Origin: CAVPUA01 sp963708805
GTDB lineage: Bacteria; Actinomycetota; Actinomycetes; Mycobacteriales; Jatrophihabitantaceae
Assembly (NCBI GenBank): GCA_963708805.1
Contig: CAVPUA010000003.1
Coordinates: forward strand, 2,356,001 to 2,420,000
DNA length: 64,000 bases
Reading direction: 5' to 3'
Part shown: positions 41,507-52,950 of the stretch, in pieces
How positions within the stretch are numbered: the stretch's first letter is position 1
Layout of the letters: each line of letters starts with the position of its first letter
Program-made: the position numbers and the translations under genes
The notes under the pieces: model-generated
What the model was told of the DNA's origin: nothing
Seen by the model: only the letters and a program-made list of their open reading frames with translations
Database searches by the model: none

Positions 41507-42871
41507 TCAGCCCAGCCCGCTAGCGCCCGCACGACGTCGAGACAGGGCGTCGATGGCCGCGGCGAGCAACAGGACCAGGCCGGTGACGACGTAGCGGACG
41601 GCCGAGCTGTTGGTGCCCTGCACGAGGTCGGCCATGCCGTTGTAGATGACCTCGACGACCAGACCACCGATCAGGGCGTCGATCATGCGGCCCTTGCCAC
41701 CGAAGAGGCTGGTACCGCCGATGACCGCCGCGCCGACGCCCAGCAGCAGCGTGTTGCCGCCGTAGTTGTCGACACTGACCGACTTGATGTTCGCGCCGAT
41801 CATGATGCCGCCGATGGCCGCCATGAACGAACACAGCACGAACACCGAGATGCGCACCCGGTCGACCGCGATACCGGCGCGGCGCGAAGCCTCTTCGTTA
41901 CCGCCGACGGCGTACACGTGTCGTCCGTAGCGAGTACGGGTGAGGATGAACGTCCACAGGATGAAGAAGAAGACGATGAGCGGGACGACCCACGGGATGC
42001 CCTCGAGCTTGGGCGGAGAGACGAACTGGATGTGCCCGTTGATGTTCTGCGGGACCGCCTGCTTGTGCAGCGAGCGGTTCTGGCTCAGCGCGAACACGAA
42101 CAGGAAGGTGCCGACGGCCAACGCGCCGATCTTGATCGCCGTGATCACGAACGGCTCGGACGGCAACCCGTCGCGACGACGAGCGTTCTGGGCGAGCAGC
42201 TTGTTCCCCGCATAACCGAAGACGATGATCGCCGCGAACAGCCAGCCGCCCCAGATCGGCATCTGGTTGTGTTCCAGGCCGTTGACGAAGTTGCTCGTGA
42301 TCGTGATGTTGCCGGTCTGACCCTTGCCGTTGTTGGCGATGTAGAGAGCGACGCCCTGGAAGGCCAGGAAGAAGGCCAGGGTGACCACGAACGACGGGAT
42401 GCGGATCTTGGCCCGCAGCCAGCCGATCAAGAAGCCGATCACGACACCGGTCAGCAACGCGGCCCCGATCGAGAACACGTCGGGCCAGTGGTAGCCGACC
42501 ATGAGCCGCACCATCACCATGGCGCAGACACCGGCGGCGTAGCCGGCCGACAGGTCGATCTCGCCGAGCAACAGGACGAAGACCAGGCCCATCGCGATGA
42601 AGATCGGGCCGGCGCCCTCGGTGAGGATGTTGCCGAAGTTGAACAACCCACCAAAGGTGGGGTGAGCGATCCGGAAGAAGATGACCAGCACGACCAGACC
42701 GGCGACGGCCGGCAGCGAGCCCATCTCGCCGCCGCGCAGGCGCTGGACATAGTTGCGGAAGTAGTCGCCGATACCGCCGCCCATCGGCGGGGTGCCGGCC
42801 TCGGCGGCAGTTGCGTCGCTGGCGTGGGCGTCGGGATCGGTCACCGGCGCGCCCTGCTCGGTGGTGCTCAT
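41507..42871 (-). CDS. xylH: Sugar ABC transporter permease (XylH-like)
   Basis: 454 residues, intact, with about ten or more membrane segments. BPD_transp_2 family features: GLVFVLLLGEIDLSAGYAAGVCAMVM, RIPSFVVTLAFFLAFQGVAL, RYGRHVYAVGGNEEASRRAGI and GGTSLFGGKGRMIDALIGGLV. A CUT2-type permease of the kind used for xylose and other pentoses; the symbol rests on the neighbours xylA and xylB. Its ATG 42871 overlaps the ATPase stop by 4 bases. Confidence 0.9.
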   Translation of the reverse strand: MSTTEQGAPVTDPDAHASDATAAEAGTPPMGGGIGDYFRNYVQRLRGGEMGSLPAVAGLVVLVIFFRIAHPTFGGLFNFGNILTEGAGPIFIAMGLVFVLLLGEIDLSAGYAAGVCAMVMVRLMVGYHWPDVFSIGAALLTGVVIGFLIGWLRAKIRIPSFVVTLAFFLAFQGVALYIANNGKGQTGNITITSNFVNGLEHNQMPIWGGWLFAAIIVFGYAGNKLLAQNARRRDGLPSEPFVITAIKIGALAVGTFLFVFALSQNRSLHKQAVPQNINGHIQFVSPPKLEGIPWVVPLIVFFFILWTFILTRTRYGRHVYAVGGNEEASRRAGIAVDRVRISVFVLCSFMAAIGGIMIGANIKSVSVDNYGGNTLLLGVGAAVIGGTSLFGGKGRMIDALIGGLVVEVIYNGMADLVQGTNSSAVRYVVTGLVLLLAAAIDALSRRRAGASGLG

Positions 42872-43650
42872 GCCGAGGCCCCCTTCAGGTCCGAGGCAGA
42901 CTGATTCAGCGTGGACGACTGTCCGGTGGTGATCAGCTCCACCAGTTGTTGCTGGTTGGTGTCGACCCGCTTGACGGTGGCCGCCATCTGGCCGAGATAG
43001 AGCGCCGAGACGCGATCGGACACCTGCAGGACGTCGAGCATGTTGTGCGAGATGAGGACGACGCCGAGGCCACGGTCAGCCAGCCGGCGGACCAGATCGA
43101 GCACCTGCGCGGTCTGCGCGACACCGAGGGCCGCCGTCGGCTCGTCCAGGATGACGACCTTGGAGTTCCAGAGGACGGCCTTGGCGATGGCCACCGTCTG
43201 GCGTTGACCGCCGGAGAGGCTCGATACGCGCTGCCGGACAGACTTCACGGTGCGGACCGACAGCGAGGCCAGGGTCTCCTGCGCGGCATGCTCCATGGAC
43301 GGCTCGTCGAGGAGGTCTCGCTTGGTGCGCTCGCGGCCGAGGAACATGTTCTGGACGATGTCGAGGTTGTCGCAGAGCGCGAGGTCCTGATAGACGATCT
43401 CGATGCCGAGCGCGGCCGCGTCGCGAGGGGTGTGGAGTGACACCGGCTTGCCTTCGAAGAGGTACTCGCCGGAGTCGATCGTGTAGGTGCCGGACATGCA
43501 CTTGACCATCGTCGACTTGCCGGCGCCGTTGTCGCCGACGAGGGCCGTGACCTCACCCGGATACACCGCGAAGTTCACGTCCTGCAGGACGTGAACGGGG
43601 CCGAAGCTCTTGTTCACGCCGCGTAGCTCAAGGATCGGTTCGTCAGTCAA
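42868..43650 (-). CDS. xylG: Sugar ABC transporter ATPase, single NBD (XylG-like)
   Basis: 260 residues, intact. Walker A ALVGDNGAGKSTMVKCMSG, Q-loop IEIVYQDLALCDNLD, signature LSGGQRQTVAIAKAV, Walker B KVVILDEPTAALGVAQT, His switch VVLISHNMLDVL. Most CUT2 importers (XylG, RbsA, MglA) have two fused ATPase domains of about 500 residues; this one has a single domain and probably forms a dimer, as in the FrcA type. A strong hairpin separates it from the binding-protein gene upstream. Confidence 0.9.
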   Translation of the reverse strand: MTDEPILELRGVNKSFGPVHVLQDVNFAVYPGEVTALVGDNGAGKSTMVKCMSGTYTIDSGEYLFEGKPVSLHTPRDAAALGIEIVYQDLALCDNLDIVQNMFLGRERTKRDLLDEPSMEHAAQETLASLSVRTVKSVRQRVSSLSGGQRQTVAIAKAVLWNSKVVILDEPTAALGVAQTAQVLDLVRRLADRGLGVVLISHNMLDVLQVSDRVSALYLGQMAATVKRVDTNQQQLVELITTGQSSTLNQSASDLKGASA

Positions 43651-43706
43651 GAGGATGCCTCACTCGGGTCAGGTCCGTTCTCACTGCTGGAAGGTGGCAA
43701 GAAAAC

Positions 43707-43744
43707 GGGGTGGTCGTCTCCAGAGTGCCGGAGACGACCACCCC
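43707..43744 (-). terminator. Strong hairpin with T-run between xylF and xylG
   Basis: GGGGTGGTCGTCTCC (43707-43721) and GGAGACGACCACCCC (43730-43744) are perfect 15-bp complements around an 8-base loop. On the minus strand GTTTTCTTG follows at once. It starts 10 bases below the xylF stop, so it is a partial terminator or an mRNA 3'-end protector. Confidence 0.85.
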
Positions 43745-43753
43745 ACACCAGAG

Positions 43754-44897
43754 TTACTTGACTCCGGCGGTGGTGCACTTGGCAACGTAGGCGCCGGTGC
43801 AAGTCTGCGACTTGCTGGTGTCACCTGCGTTGATCGGGTCGGCGACGTTCGCCTGGGTGATGACGATCGGCGTGGCCAGCAGAGCCGGAACCGGCTTGTT
43901 GGTCTGCGTGTCGGTGACCGTCGTGGTGCCGGCCGGCGTCTTGCCGTTGACCAGCTGGGCGATCGCGTCGATCGCCGGGCCGGACTCCTGAGCCGTCGGC
44001 TTGTAGATGGTGAAGCACTGGTCGCCATCCATGATGTGCTGCAGACCCTGCGAGGTCGCGTCCTGACCGGACACGGCGACCTGGCCGTTGAGGTGCTGGT
44101 TCTGCAGGTCGGTGATCACAGCGTTGGCCATCGTGTCGTTCGCGACCATGACTGCCTTGATGTCCGGGTTGGCACCCAGCATCGTGTTGAACTGCTGGCC
44201 GGCCGTCGGGCCGTCCCAGTTACCGTCTGGTCTCGGCGACCTTGGTCCAGCCCGGGGTCTTCGACAGAACCGCGTCGTAGCCCGCGTGGAACAGGGTGGC
44301 GTTGTTGTCGGTCGCGGCGCCGTCGATCTCGACGTACTTGACCGCCGACTGGCCCTTGACCTGCGAGCACTGCGTGAGCGCGTTGCCCTGCAGCGTGCCG
44401 ACCTTGGTGTTGTCGAACGAGACGTACAGCGACGCACCGCCACCGAGGGTCAGTCGGTCGTAGTCGACGGTGATGATGCCGAGCTTGTTGGCGGCCTGCT
44501 CGATGGCCGCACCCGACGCGGAGTCGAGGTTGACGATCATGAGCGCCTTGACGCCGTTGCCCTCCATCTGCTGGGCGATGGTCTGCATCTTGGACGCGGA
44601 ACCGCCGGCGTTCTGGATGTCGCAGCTGAGGTTGTCCTTCTTGCAGTCGGCGGCGAGCGCCTGCGGGTCAGAGCTGACCCACCGCGGGGAGGACGTGGTG
44701 TCGGGAAGGATGATGCCGACCTTGGCGCCCTTACCGTCGAAGGTTCCCGAAGCCGAGCTGCTCGACGACGCGGCGGACGAGCCGGCGGCCGGGGTGGAGG
44801 ACGACGAGGAAGACTTCGAGCTGGAGCTACATGCGCTCAGGGCGAGCGATGCGGTGACGCCAGCGACGACGAACAGGCCGAGTGCGCGTCTGCGCAT
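43754..44897 (-). CDS. xylF: Sugar ABC transporter substrate-binding lipoprotein (XylF-like)
   Basis: Periplasmic-binding-protein type 1 fold on a lipid anchor. The signal peptide ends in the lipobox LALSAC with Cys23, then a Ser-rich linker. The mature part has KVGIILPDTTSSPRWVSSD, ALMIVNLDSASGAAIEQAANKLGIITVDYDRL, IKAVMVANDTMANAVI and VAVSGQDATSQGLQHIMDGDQCFTIYKP. One surplus base near 44225 breaks the frame. ATG 44897 has GAAAGGCGG upstream. The sugar is inferred as xylose from the neighbours. Confidence 0.9.
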
Positions 44898-44967
44898 ATG
44901 CCGTACCGCCTTTCGTTTGGTGGAGATCGGCCTCTCGGCGGATGTCGATTGGGGCCCGATCAAGGGT

Positions 44968-44988
44968 TATGTTGCGGGCGTCAACATA
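44968..44988. promoter_or_regulatory. Inverted repeat upstream of xylF
   Basis: TATGTTG (44968-44974) and CAACATA (44982-44988) are perfect complements with a 7-base spacer, 71 bases above the xylF start in an AT-richer gap; a likely operator. A second palindrome, AAACGTTT, lies at 45063-45070. Confidence 0.55.
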
Positions 44989-45068
44989 TGCCGTTGATCA
45001 AGAAACGACAAGGACTTGCGCTAGCGCCGAGACGAATTTGTTACCGACGGGTCACGAGCAGAAAACGT

Positions 45069-46265
45069 TTACGAAATAAGTGTTGTGGTCGCGGCGCGGC
45101 CCGCCCGCTCGACGATCTCGTGGACCACGGTGCCCGCCGCGCCTCGCACGGCGGCGTCGTCGCCCAGGCTGCTGGCCACCACGCGCGGCTGAGCCCACGC
45201 GCCCGACCACGGTCCGGGCGAGCTCACGTCGACAGCGGCTCGAGCAGCCACGGCGCGAGCGTCGAGTAGATGCCCCCGAGCACCACACAGGGGACGTCTG
45301 AGACGTTGATGGTCGATACCAAGCGCGATGCCGAGGGCTGACCCGGCTCCGGCGAGAACCGAACCGGCCCGATCGTCTCCGGCCGTGGCCCGGGCGAGCA
45401 GCTGATCGACATCGGCGCAGCCGGAATCACGCAGCAGCGCATCCTGACCGGCGAGCTGCTCCAGGCATCCCCGCGATCCGCAATGGCAGCGCGGACCACC
45501 CGGGGTCGACGATGACATGGCCGACCTCGCCGGCGCACCCGTTCACGCCACGGAACAACTCACCGCGCAGGACCACGCCGGCGCCGATGCCGATCTCGCC
45601 GGAGACGTGCACGAAGTCCCGCAGACCGGTCGGGCGGCCGTACCAGAGCTGGGCGAGCGCGGCGAGATTGGCCTCGTTCTCGACCCGAATCGGCAGACTC
45701 TCGCCCAGGCCCGCGCCGAGGGCGCGGGTCGGCGCGACGTCTCGCCACTGATCCAGGTTCGGCGCCCGGCGCAGCACAGCGTTGTCGTCGACCAGACCGG
45801 GCAGCGCGAGGCCGATGCCGGCCGGGTCGAGACCCGACTGGGCGACGACCCGGCGGCCGAGTGCCACCGCATCCTCGAGAGCATCGGCCGGCGGCCGAGA
45901 GCGGTTGTCGCGGCGAACCACGTCGATCGCCCGTACCGCGCCGGTCAGATCCAGGACACACGCCGAGACATAGTCGACGTTGATCTCGATGCCCGAGAGC
46001 GGACGGACCGGCGGGGTTCAGCGAGAGGGGGCTGCCGGGGCGGCCACGGCCACCGCGTTGCGGCGCCCGCTCGATCACGAGCCGCGAAGCGATCAACTCG
46101 TCGACGAGGGCGCCGGTGGTCGCCCGGGTGAGCCCGGTCGTGGCCGCCAGTTGCGCGCGCGACAGGCCGTCGGCGTCATCGGCAATGGCACCGAGCACCA
46201 GCGAGAGGTTGTGTCCCCGGACGCTCTGCTGCCCGGCCGGCGCGGCGCGCGTCGCGGCCGCTCAT
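45069..46265 (-). CDS. xylR: ROK family repressor, probable XylR, frameshifted
   Basis: Winged-helix ROK regulator: N-terminal QQSVRGHNLSLVLGAIADD, HTH GLSRAQLAATTGLTRATTGALVDELI, ROK domain GIGLALPGLVDDN, IRVENEANLAALAQLWYG, NGCAGEVGHVIVDPG and zinc motif CHCGSRGCLEQ. Surplus bases near 46222, 46035, 45495, 45310, 45225 and 45190 break it. ATG 46265 overlaps the xylB stop (ATGA). Its place in xylA-xylB-xylR suggests it is the xylose repressor; the site upstream of xylA fits such a repressor. Confidence 0.88.
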
Positions 46266-47657
46266 CGGCGGGTGAGGTCCCGGACTTCGGCGTAGCGAGC
46301 GCGGACCTCAGGCGTCACATCGGCGGTGTAGACCTTGGCCCCGGCCAGCGGCCAGGCCGGCGGCTGGGCCGTCTCGTCGAGGACCCAGGCCGCCTGCCGG
46401 GCCGCGCCGTCGGCGACGTACTCACCCGGATCGGGCACGGTCACGGCGGCACCGAAGATCGCTCGGGGCGATCTCGCACAGCGCGGTCGAGGCGGCCGCG
46501 CCACCGATGAGGACGAACCGCTCGGCCCGCACGTGCTGGGCCTCGAGCGCGTCGACGGCATCGGCCAGGCCGCACAGCAGCCCTTCGACCGCGGACCGGG
46601 CCAGGTTCTCGCGCGTCGGCGTTGCCGACCCGGATTCCGTGCAGTGCGCCCTGCGCCTCCGGCAGGTTCGGCGTGCGTTCACCCTCGAGATAGGGGACGA
46701 GGGTCAGGCCATCCGAGCCCGCCGGGGCGGTCAGCGCCAGCCGCGAGAGCTCGGCGTGATCGACGCCGAGCATCGTCGCGGCGGCGTCCAGCACGCGGGC
46801 TCCGTTGAGCGTGCAGGCCAATGGCAGGAAGTCGCCGGTGGCCGAGGCGAAGCCGGCGACCAGCCCGGTCGGATCCGCGCTGGGCTTGGCGCTCACGGCC
46901 GAGACGACCCCGGACGTGCCGACCGACACGACCACGTCGCCGGCGCTGGCCGACACGCCCAGCGCGGCGGCGGCGTTGTCGCCGGCGCCCGGGCCGATCA
47001 CGACTCCGTCGGCCGTGCGTCCGGCGCGGGCCGCCGACGGCCACCACCCGAGGGACGCGCGACCTCACGACCGAAGGCGTGCGCGAAGCAGATCGAGGCG
47101 ATACTCGTTGGCGGCGGGCGACCAGTAGCCGGTGCCGCTGGCGTCGCTGCGGTCGGTGGTCAGGTCATCGAGGTCGGTCGAGCCCGAGAGCCGCCAGGTC
47201 AACCAGTCGTGCGGCAGACAGACGGCAGCCACGCGCCGCGCGTTCTCGGGTTCGTGTTCAGCGAGCCAGCGCAGCTTGGTGACCGTCAACGACGCCACCG
47301 GCACACTTCCGACCGCGTCGGCCCAGAACTGGGCGCCGAGCTCCGCGACCAGCTCGGCCGCGGCCGCGGCCGAGCGCGTGTCGTTCCAGAGCAGGGCCGG
47401 CCGGACGACCGAGCCCTGCTCGTCCAGGCAGACCATGCCGTGCTGCTGGCCGCCGACCGCGAACGCGGCGATGCCGGTCCAGCCGCCGGCCTCGTCGATC
47501 GCCGCTCGGGCGGCGGTCTCCCAGAACGTCGGGTCGATCTCGGTTCCGTCCGGGATGTCGAGCGCGCCCCTGCCGCACCAGCGCGCCCGGTCGACGAGTC
47601 CCGGACCACGACCTTGCACGACTGCGTGGACGAGTCCACTCCCATCACCAGCGGCAC
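46262..47657 (-). CDS. xylB: Xylulokinase, frameshifted
   Basis: FGGY sugar kinase making xylulose-5-phosphate. VMGVDSSTQSCKVVV is the first phosphate motif; IAAFAVGGQQHGMVCLDEQG, RPALLWNDTRS and LPHDWLTWRLSG are xylulokinase features; later VVVSVGTSGVVSAV, PYLEGERTPNLP and AERFVLIGGAAAS (ATP-binding end). Surplus bases near 47607, 47570, 47060-47040, 46622, 46460 break it. GTG 47657 is the start. It is between xylA and the ROK gene. Confidence 0.94.
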
Positions 47658-47685
47658 GGGCAGCCTTCCTGTCGGGCGGCTCGGG

Positions 47686-48871
47686 TCAGCGAGCGCCCAG
47701 CAAGTGTTCCAAAGCCAGCTGGTTCAGGCGCACGAACCCGGCGCCGGGGCGACCGGCCGCGACCGCGTCGAACGTCTCGAAGCTGTCGCGATCGGCGAGC
47801 AGCTCGGCGTAGGACTCACCGGCCCCCAGCGTCGGGCGTGCTGAGTTCGGCCACCTTCGCGGCGGCCATCGCCTCGATGACCTCGGGGTCGGCACGGAAC
47901 GCCGCCGCGCGCTCCTTGAGAAGCAGGTAGGTGCGCATGTTCGCCGCGGCCGACACCCACACTCCGTCGATGTCCTCGGTGCGCGAGGGCTTGTAGTCGA
48001 AGTGCCGGGGTCCGTCGTAGGCCGGGCCGCCGCCGGGCGCGCCGTTCTCGAGCAGGTCGACCGTGGCGAAGGCACTGAAGACGTCGCCGTGGCCGAAGAC
48101 GAGGTCCTGGTCGAACTTGATGCCGCGCTGACCGTTGAGGTCGAGATGGAACAGCTTGCCGGCCCACAGCGCCTGCGCGATCCCGTGGGTGTAGTTCAGG
48201 CCGGCCATCTGCTCGTGACCGACTTCCGGGTTCACACCGACCATGTCGGAGTGCTCGAGCTGGGAGATGAAGGCGAGCGCATGGCCCAGCGTCGGGAGCA
48301 GGATGTCGCCGCGCGGCTCGTTGGGCTTGGGCTCGATCGCGAAGCGAAGACCGTATCCCTGGTCGAGGACGTACGACGCGAGCAGGTCGATGCCTTCGCG
48401 ATAGCGATCCAGCGCCGCCTGGATGTCCTTGGCCGAGTCGTACTCCGACCCTTCGCGGCCACCCCAGAACACGTACGTCTCGGCCCCGAGCTCCGCGGCG
48501 AGATCGAGGTTGCGCATCACCTTGCGCAGCGCGTAGCGACGGATCGCCCGATCGTTGTTGGTGAACCCGCCGTCCTTGAACACCGGCTGGGTGAACAGGT
48601 TGGTCGTCATCATCGGCACGATCAGGCCGGTGTCGGCCAGCGCCGTCTTGAAGCGGTCGATCTGCCGGGCCCGCTCGGTGTCGGAGGAGCCGAACGGGAT
48701 CAGGTCGTCGTCGTGGAAGGTGATCCCGTATGCGCCGAGGTCGGACAACCGGTGGACGGCCTCCACCGGATCCAGGGCTTCGCGGGTCGCCTCACCGAAC
48801 GGGTCACGCCCGAGCCAGCCGACCGTCCAGAGCCCGAATGAGAACTTGTCCGCACGCGTCGGCTGCGTCAT
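47686..48871 (-). CDS. xylA: Xylose isomerase
   Basis: Metal-dependent isomerase of xylose to xylulose, the short class I form (about 394 residues after correction). Active-site motifs: GITFHDDDLIPFG (His and Asp), YVFWGGREGSE, FAIEPKPNEPRGD (metal Glu), GVNPEVGHEQMAGLN, LFHLDLNGQ and IKFDQDLVFG. A surplus base near 47828 separates the last 47 residues, which end LNQLALEHLLGAR. The promoter region (48872-48942) carries an inverted repeat like a XylR operator. Confidence 0.96.
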
Positions 48872-48886
48872 CGAGGCCTACCTTCT

Positions 48887-48917
48887 CTAGTTTGTTTAAC
48901 GTCTGAACAAACGCTAG
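48887..48917. promoter_or_regulatory. Inverted repeat upstream of xylA, likely XylR operator
   Basis: CTAGTTTGTT (48887-48896) and AACAAACGCTAG (48906-48917) are complementary except for two extra bases in the right arm, with a 9-base spacer, 16 bases above the xylA start. The AGTTTGTT/AACAAAC half-sites resemble the operator known for Bacillus XylR. Confidence 0.7.
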
Positions 48918-48942
48918 CAGACGACGACGCCCGAGTCGCGAC

Positions 48943-51720
<2,778 letters not shown>

Positions 51721-51742
51721 GACGAACTCCTCCAAGCGTAAA

Positions 51743-51764
51743 AGTATCTTGACGTCAAGATACT
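51743..51764. promoter_or_regulatory. 22-bp perfect palindrome upstream of acnA
   Basis: Half-site AGTATCTTGAC (51743-51753) is followed directly by its exact reverse complement GTCAAGATACT (51754-51764). It starts 23 bases above the acnA start, in the shared region with the PAP2 gene; typical of a TetR- or MarR-type dimer site. Confidence 0.75.
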
Positions 51765-51851
51765 ATGTCACTCTCCTTCCATCCTGGCCTCCGGGACGGC
51801 CGATGCCCAGCCCCGGTGCGCGCGGCGCCCGTGAGCGAGGTGTCGGGTCCG

Positions 51852-51857
51852 TACCCT
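51852..51857 (+). promoter_or_regulatory. -10 box of leaderless PAP2-gene promoter
   Basis: TACCCT lies 6 bases before GTG 51864; it supports this start over ATG 51765. Confidence 0.5.
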
Positions 51858-51863
51858 GGGCCG

Positions 51864-52790
51864 GTGCAGGAAGAGCCAGCGGGACGGGATTGGACACGCA
51901 TCCGTCGCCGCACCGGCTGGGGCTACCTGGCCCTGCTCGTGCTCATCGTGATCTTCGTCGGCGTCCCGACCGACCGGTTCAGCCTGTTCTTGATCATCCT
52001 GGCCGGCCTGGGAATCACCTGCCTGGGGCGGGGGTGGAAGTCCTTCGGCCGGGTCATCCTCGACTGGCTGCCGTTCACGGTCGTACTGATCATCTATGAC
52101 GAGTCGCGTGGACTGGCCAAAGCGATCGGGCTGCCGCTGCACGAGACGGACGTCGCGGCCGTGGACAAGTGGGCCTTCGGCGGCACCGTGCCGACGGTCT
52201 GGCTGCAGGACCATTTCCTGACCCCGGGCAGCCCGCACTGGTACGACGCGGTGGCGACTCTGGTCTACACGTCGCACTTCCTCGCCACACCGATCGTGGC
52301 GGCCGTGCTCTGGCTGCGCGATCGGGCGGCCTGGATCGAGTTCGTCCGGCGGGTGATCGCGCTGTCGGTGCTCGGCTTGATCACGTACACGCTCTATCCG
52401 GCCGCCCCTCCGTGGTACGCGGCCCGCGACGGTGTGATCGACCCGGTGATTCGCGCGTCGTCTCGCGGGTGGCTCTGGCTGCACATCAACCACGCGGGCA
52501 ACCTGCTCAGCGAGGGCCAGGCCGCGGCCAACCCCGTGGCCGCCATGCCATCGCTGCACACCGCGTTCGCGACGATCATCGCGCTCTACGTCGGCAGCCG
52601 GCTGCCGCGTCCCTGGCGGTACGCGATGGTGCTCTATCCGGTGGTGATGGGCTTGTCGCTCGTCTACCTCGGCGAGCACTACGTGATCGACGTCGTCGCC
52701 GGGGTGGTCTATGCGCTCATCACCCACTTCGCGATTCGCCGCTGGGAGGTCTGGCGCGCCGAACGCCGAAGTGCCACACTCTCGACTTAA
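51864..52790 (+). CDS. PAP2 superfamily membrane phosphatase/transferase (PAP2_3-like)
   Basis: 308 residues, intact, about six membrane helices (first: GYLALLVLIVIFVGV). The PAP2 motifs are AMPSLHTAFATIIALYV and SLVYLGEHYVIDVVAGVVYAL, with the catalytic His pair; the arrangement is like the inositol-phosphoryl transferase (PAP2_3) branch, not a simple diacylglycerol phosphatase. Substrate is probably a lipid or inositol phosphate. Its TAA is within the TTAAC repeat region before the NlpC/P60 gene. Confidence 0.85.
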   Translation: MQEEPAGRDWTRIRRRTGWGYLALLVLIVIFVGVPTDRFSLFLIILAGLGITCLGRGWKSFGRVILDWLPFTVVLIIYDESRGLAKAIGLPLHETDVAAVDKWAFGGTVPTVWLQDHFLTPGSPHWYDAVATLVYTSHFLATPIVAAVLWLRDRAAWIEFVRRVIALSVLGLITYTLYPAAPPWYAARDGVIDPVIRASSRGWLWLHINHAGNLLSEGQAAANPVAAMPSLHTAFATIIALYVGSRLPRPWRYAMVLYPVVMGLSLVYLGEHYVIDVVAGVVYALITHFAIRRWEVWRAERRSATLST

Positions 52791-52823
52791 CCAAGAATTA
52801 ACTCTGGTCGGCGCCCGATTAAC
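52787..52823 (+). promoter_or_regulatory. Three helically spaced TTAAC repeats upstream of NlpC/P60 gene
   Basis: TTAAC at 52787, 52798 and 52819, 11 and 21 bases apart on one strand, one and two helix turns. Direct repeats with such a period suit an OmpR-type response regulator such as MtrA. Confidence 0.45.
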
Positions 52824-52950
52824 CCGCTTTACCGCGTGTTGGGGCGCGTGGTTCCCACGGGACTGTTGCTGTTCGTGGTACGAACGTGACACCCTGACCG
52901 AGTTCGTTCGATTGGCGCGGGGGCCATAGGACCGAGGGAGATCTCGCGAA

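Noticed and set aside
40287..48871. ROK, xylB and other broken xylose genes as pseudogenes of a decaying island
   Set aside because: The shifts have the same surplus-base character as in essential genes such as pgk, tpi and sufS, and xylG and xylH are intact.
51721..51735. TTG 51735 as start of aconitase
   Set aside because: It would include the GGAGGAG ribosome site in the coding part; GTG 51720 is well placed after it.
51765..51863. ATG 51765 as start of the PAP2 protein
   Set aside because: It abuts the acnA palindrome, has no ribosome site and adds an Arg/Pro-rich stretch; GTG 51864 has a TACCCT box 6 bases before it.
52791..52950. Cyclic-di-AMP (ydaO) riboswitch before the NlpC/P60 gene
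   Set aside because: Such riboswitches often precede wall-hydrolase genes in actinobacteria, but the conserved core is not visible in this 160-base leader.
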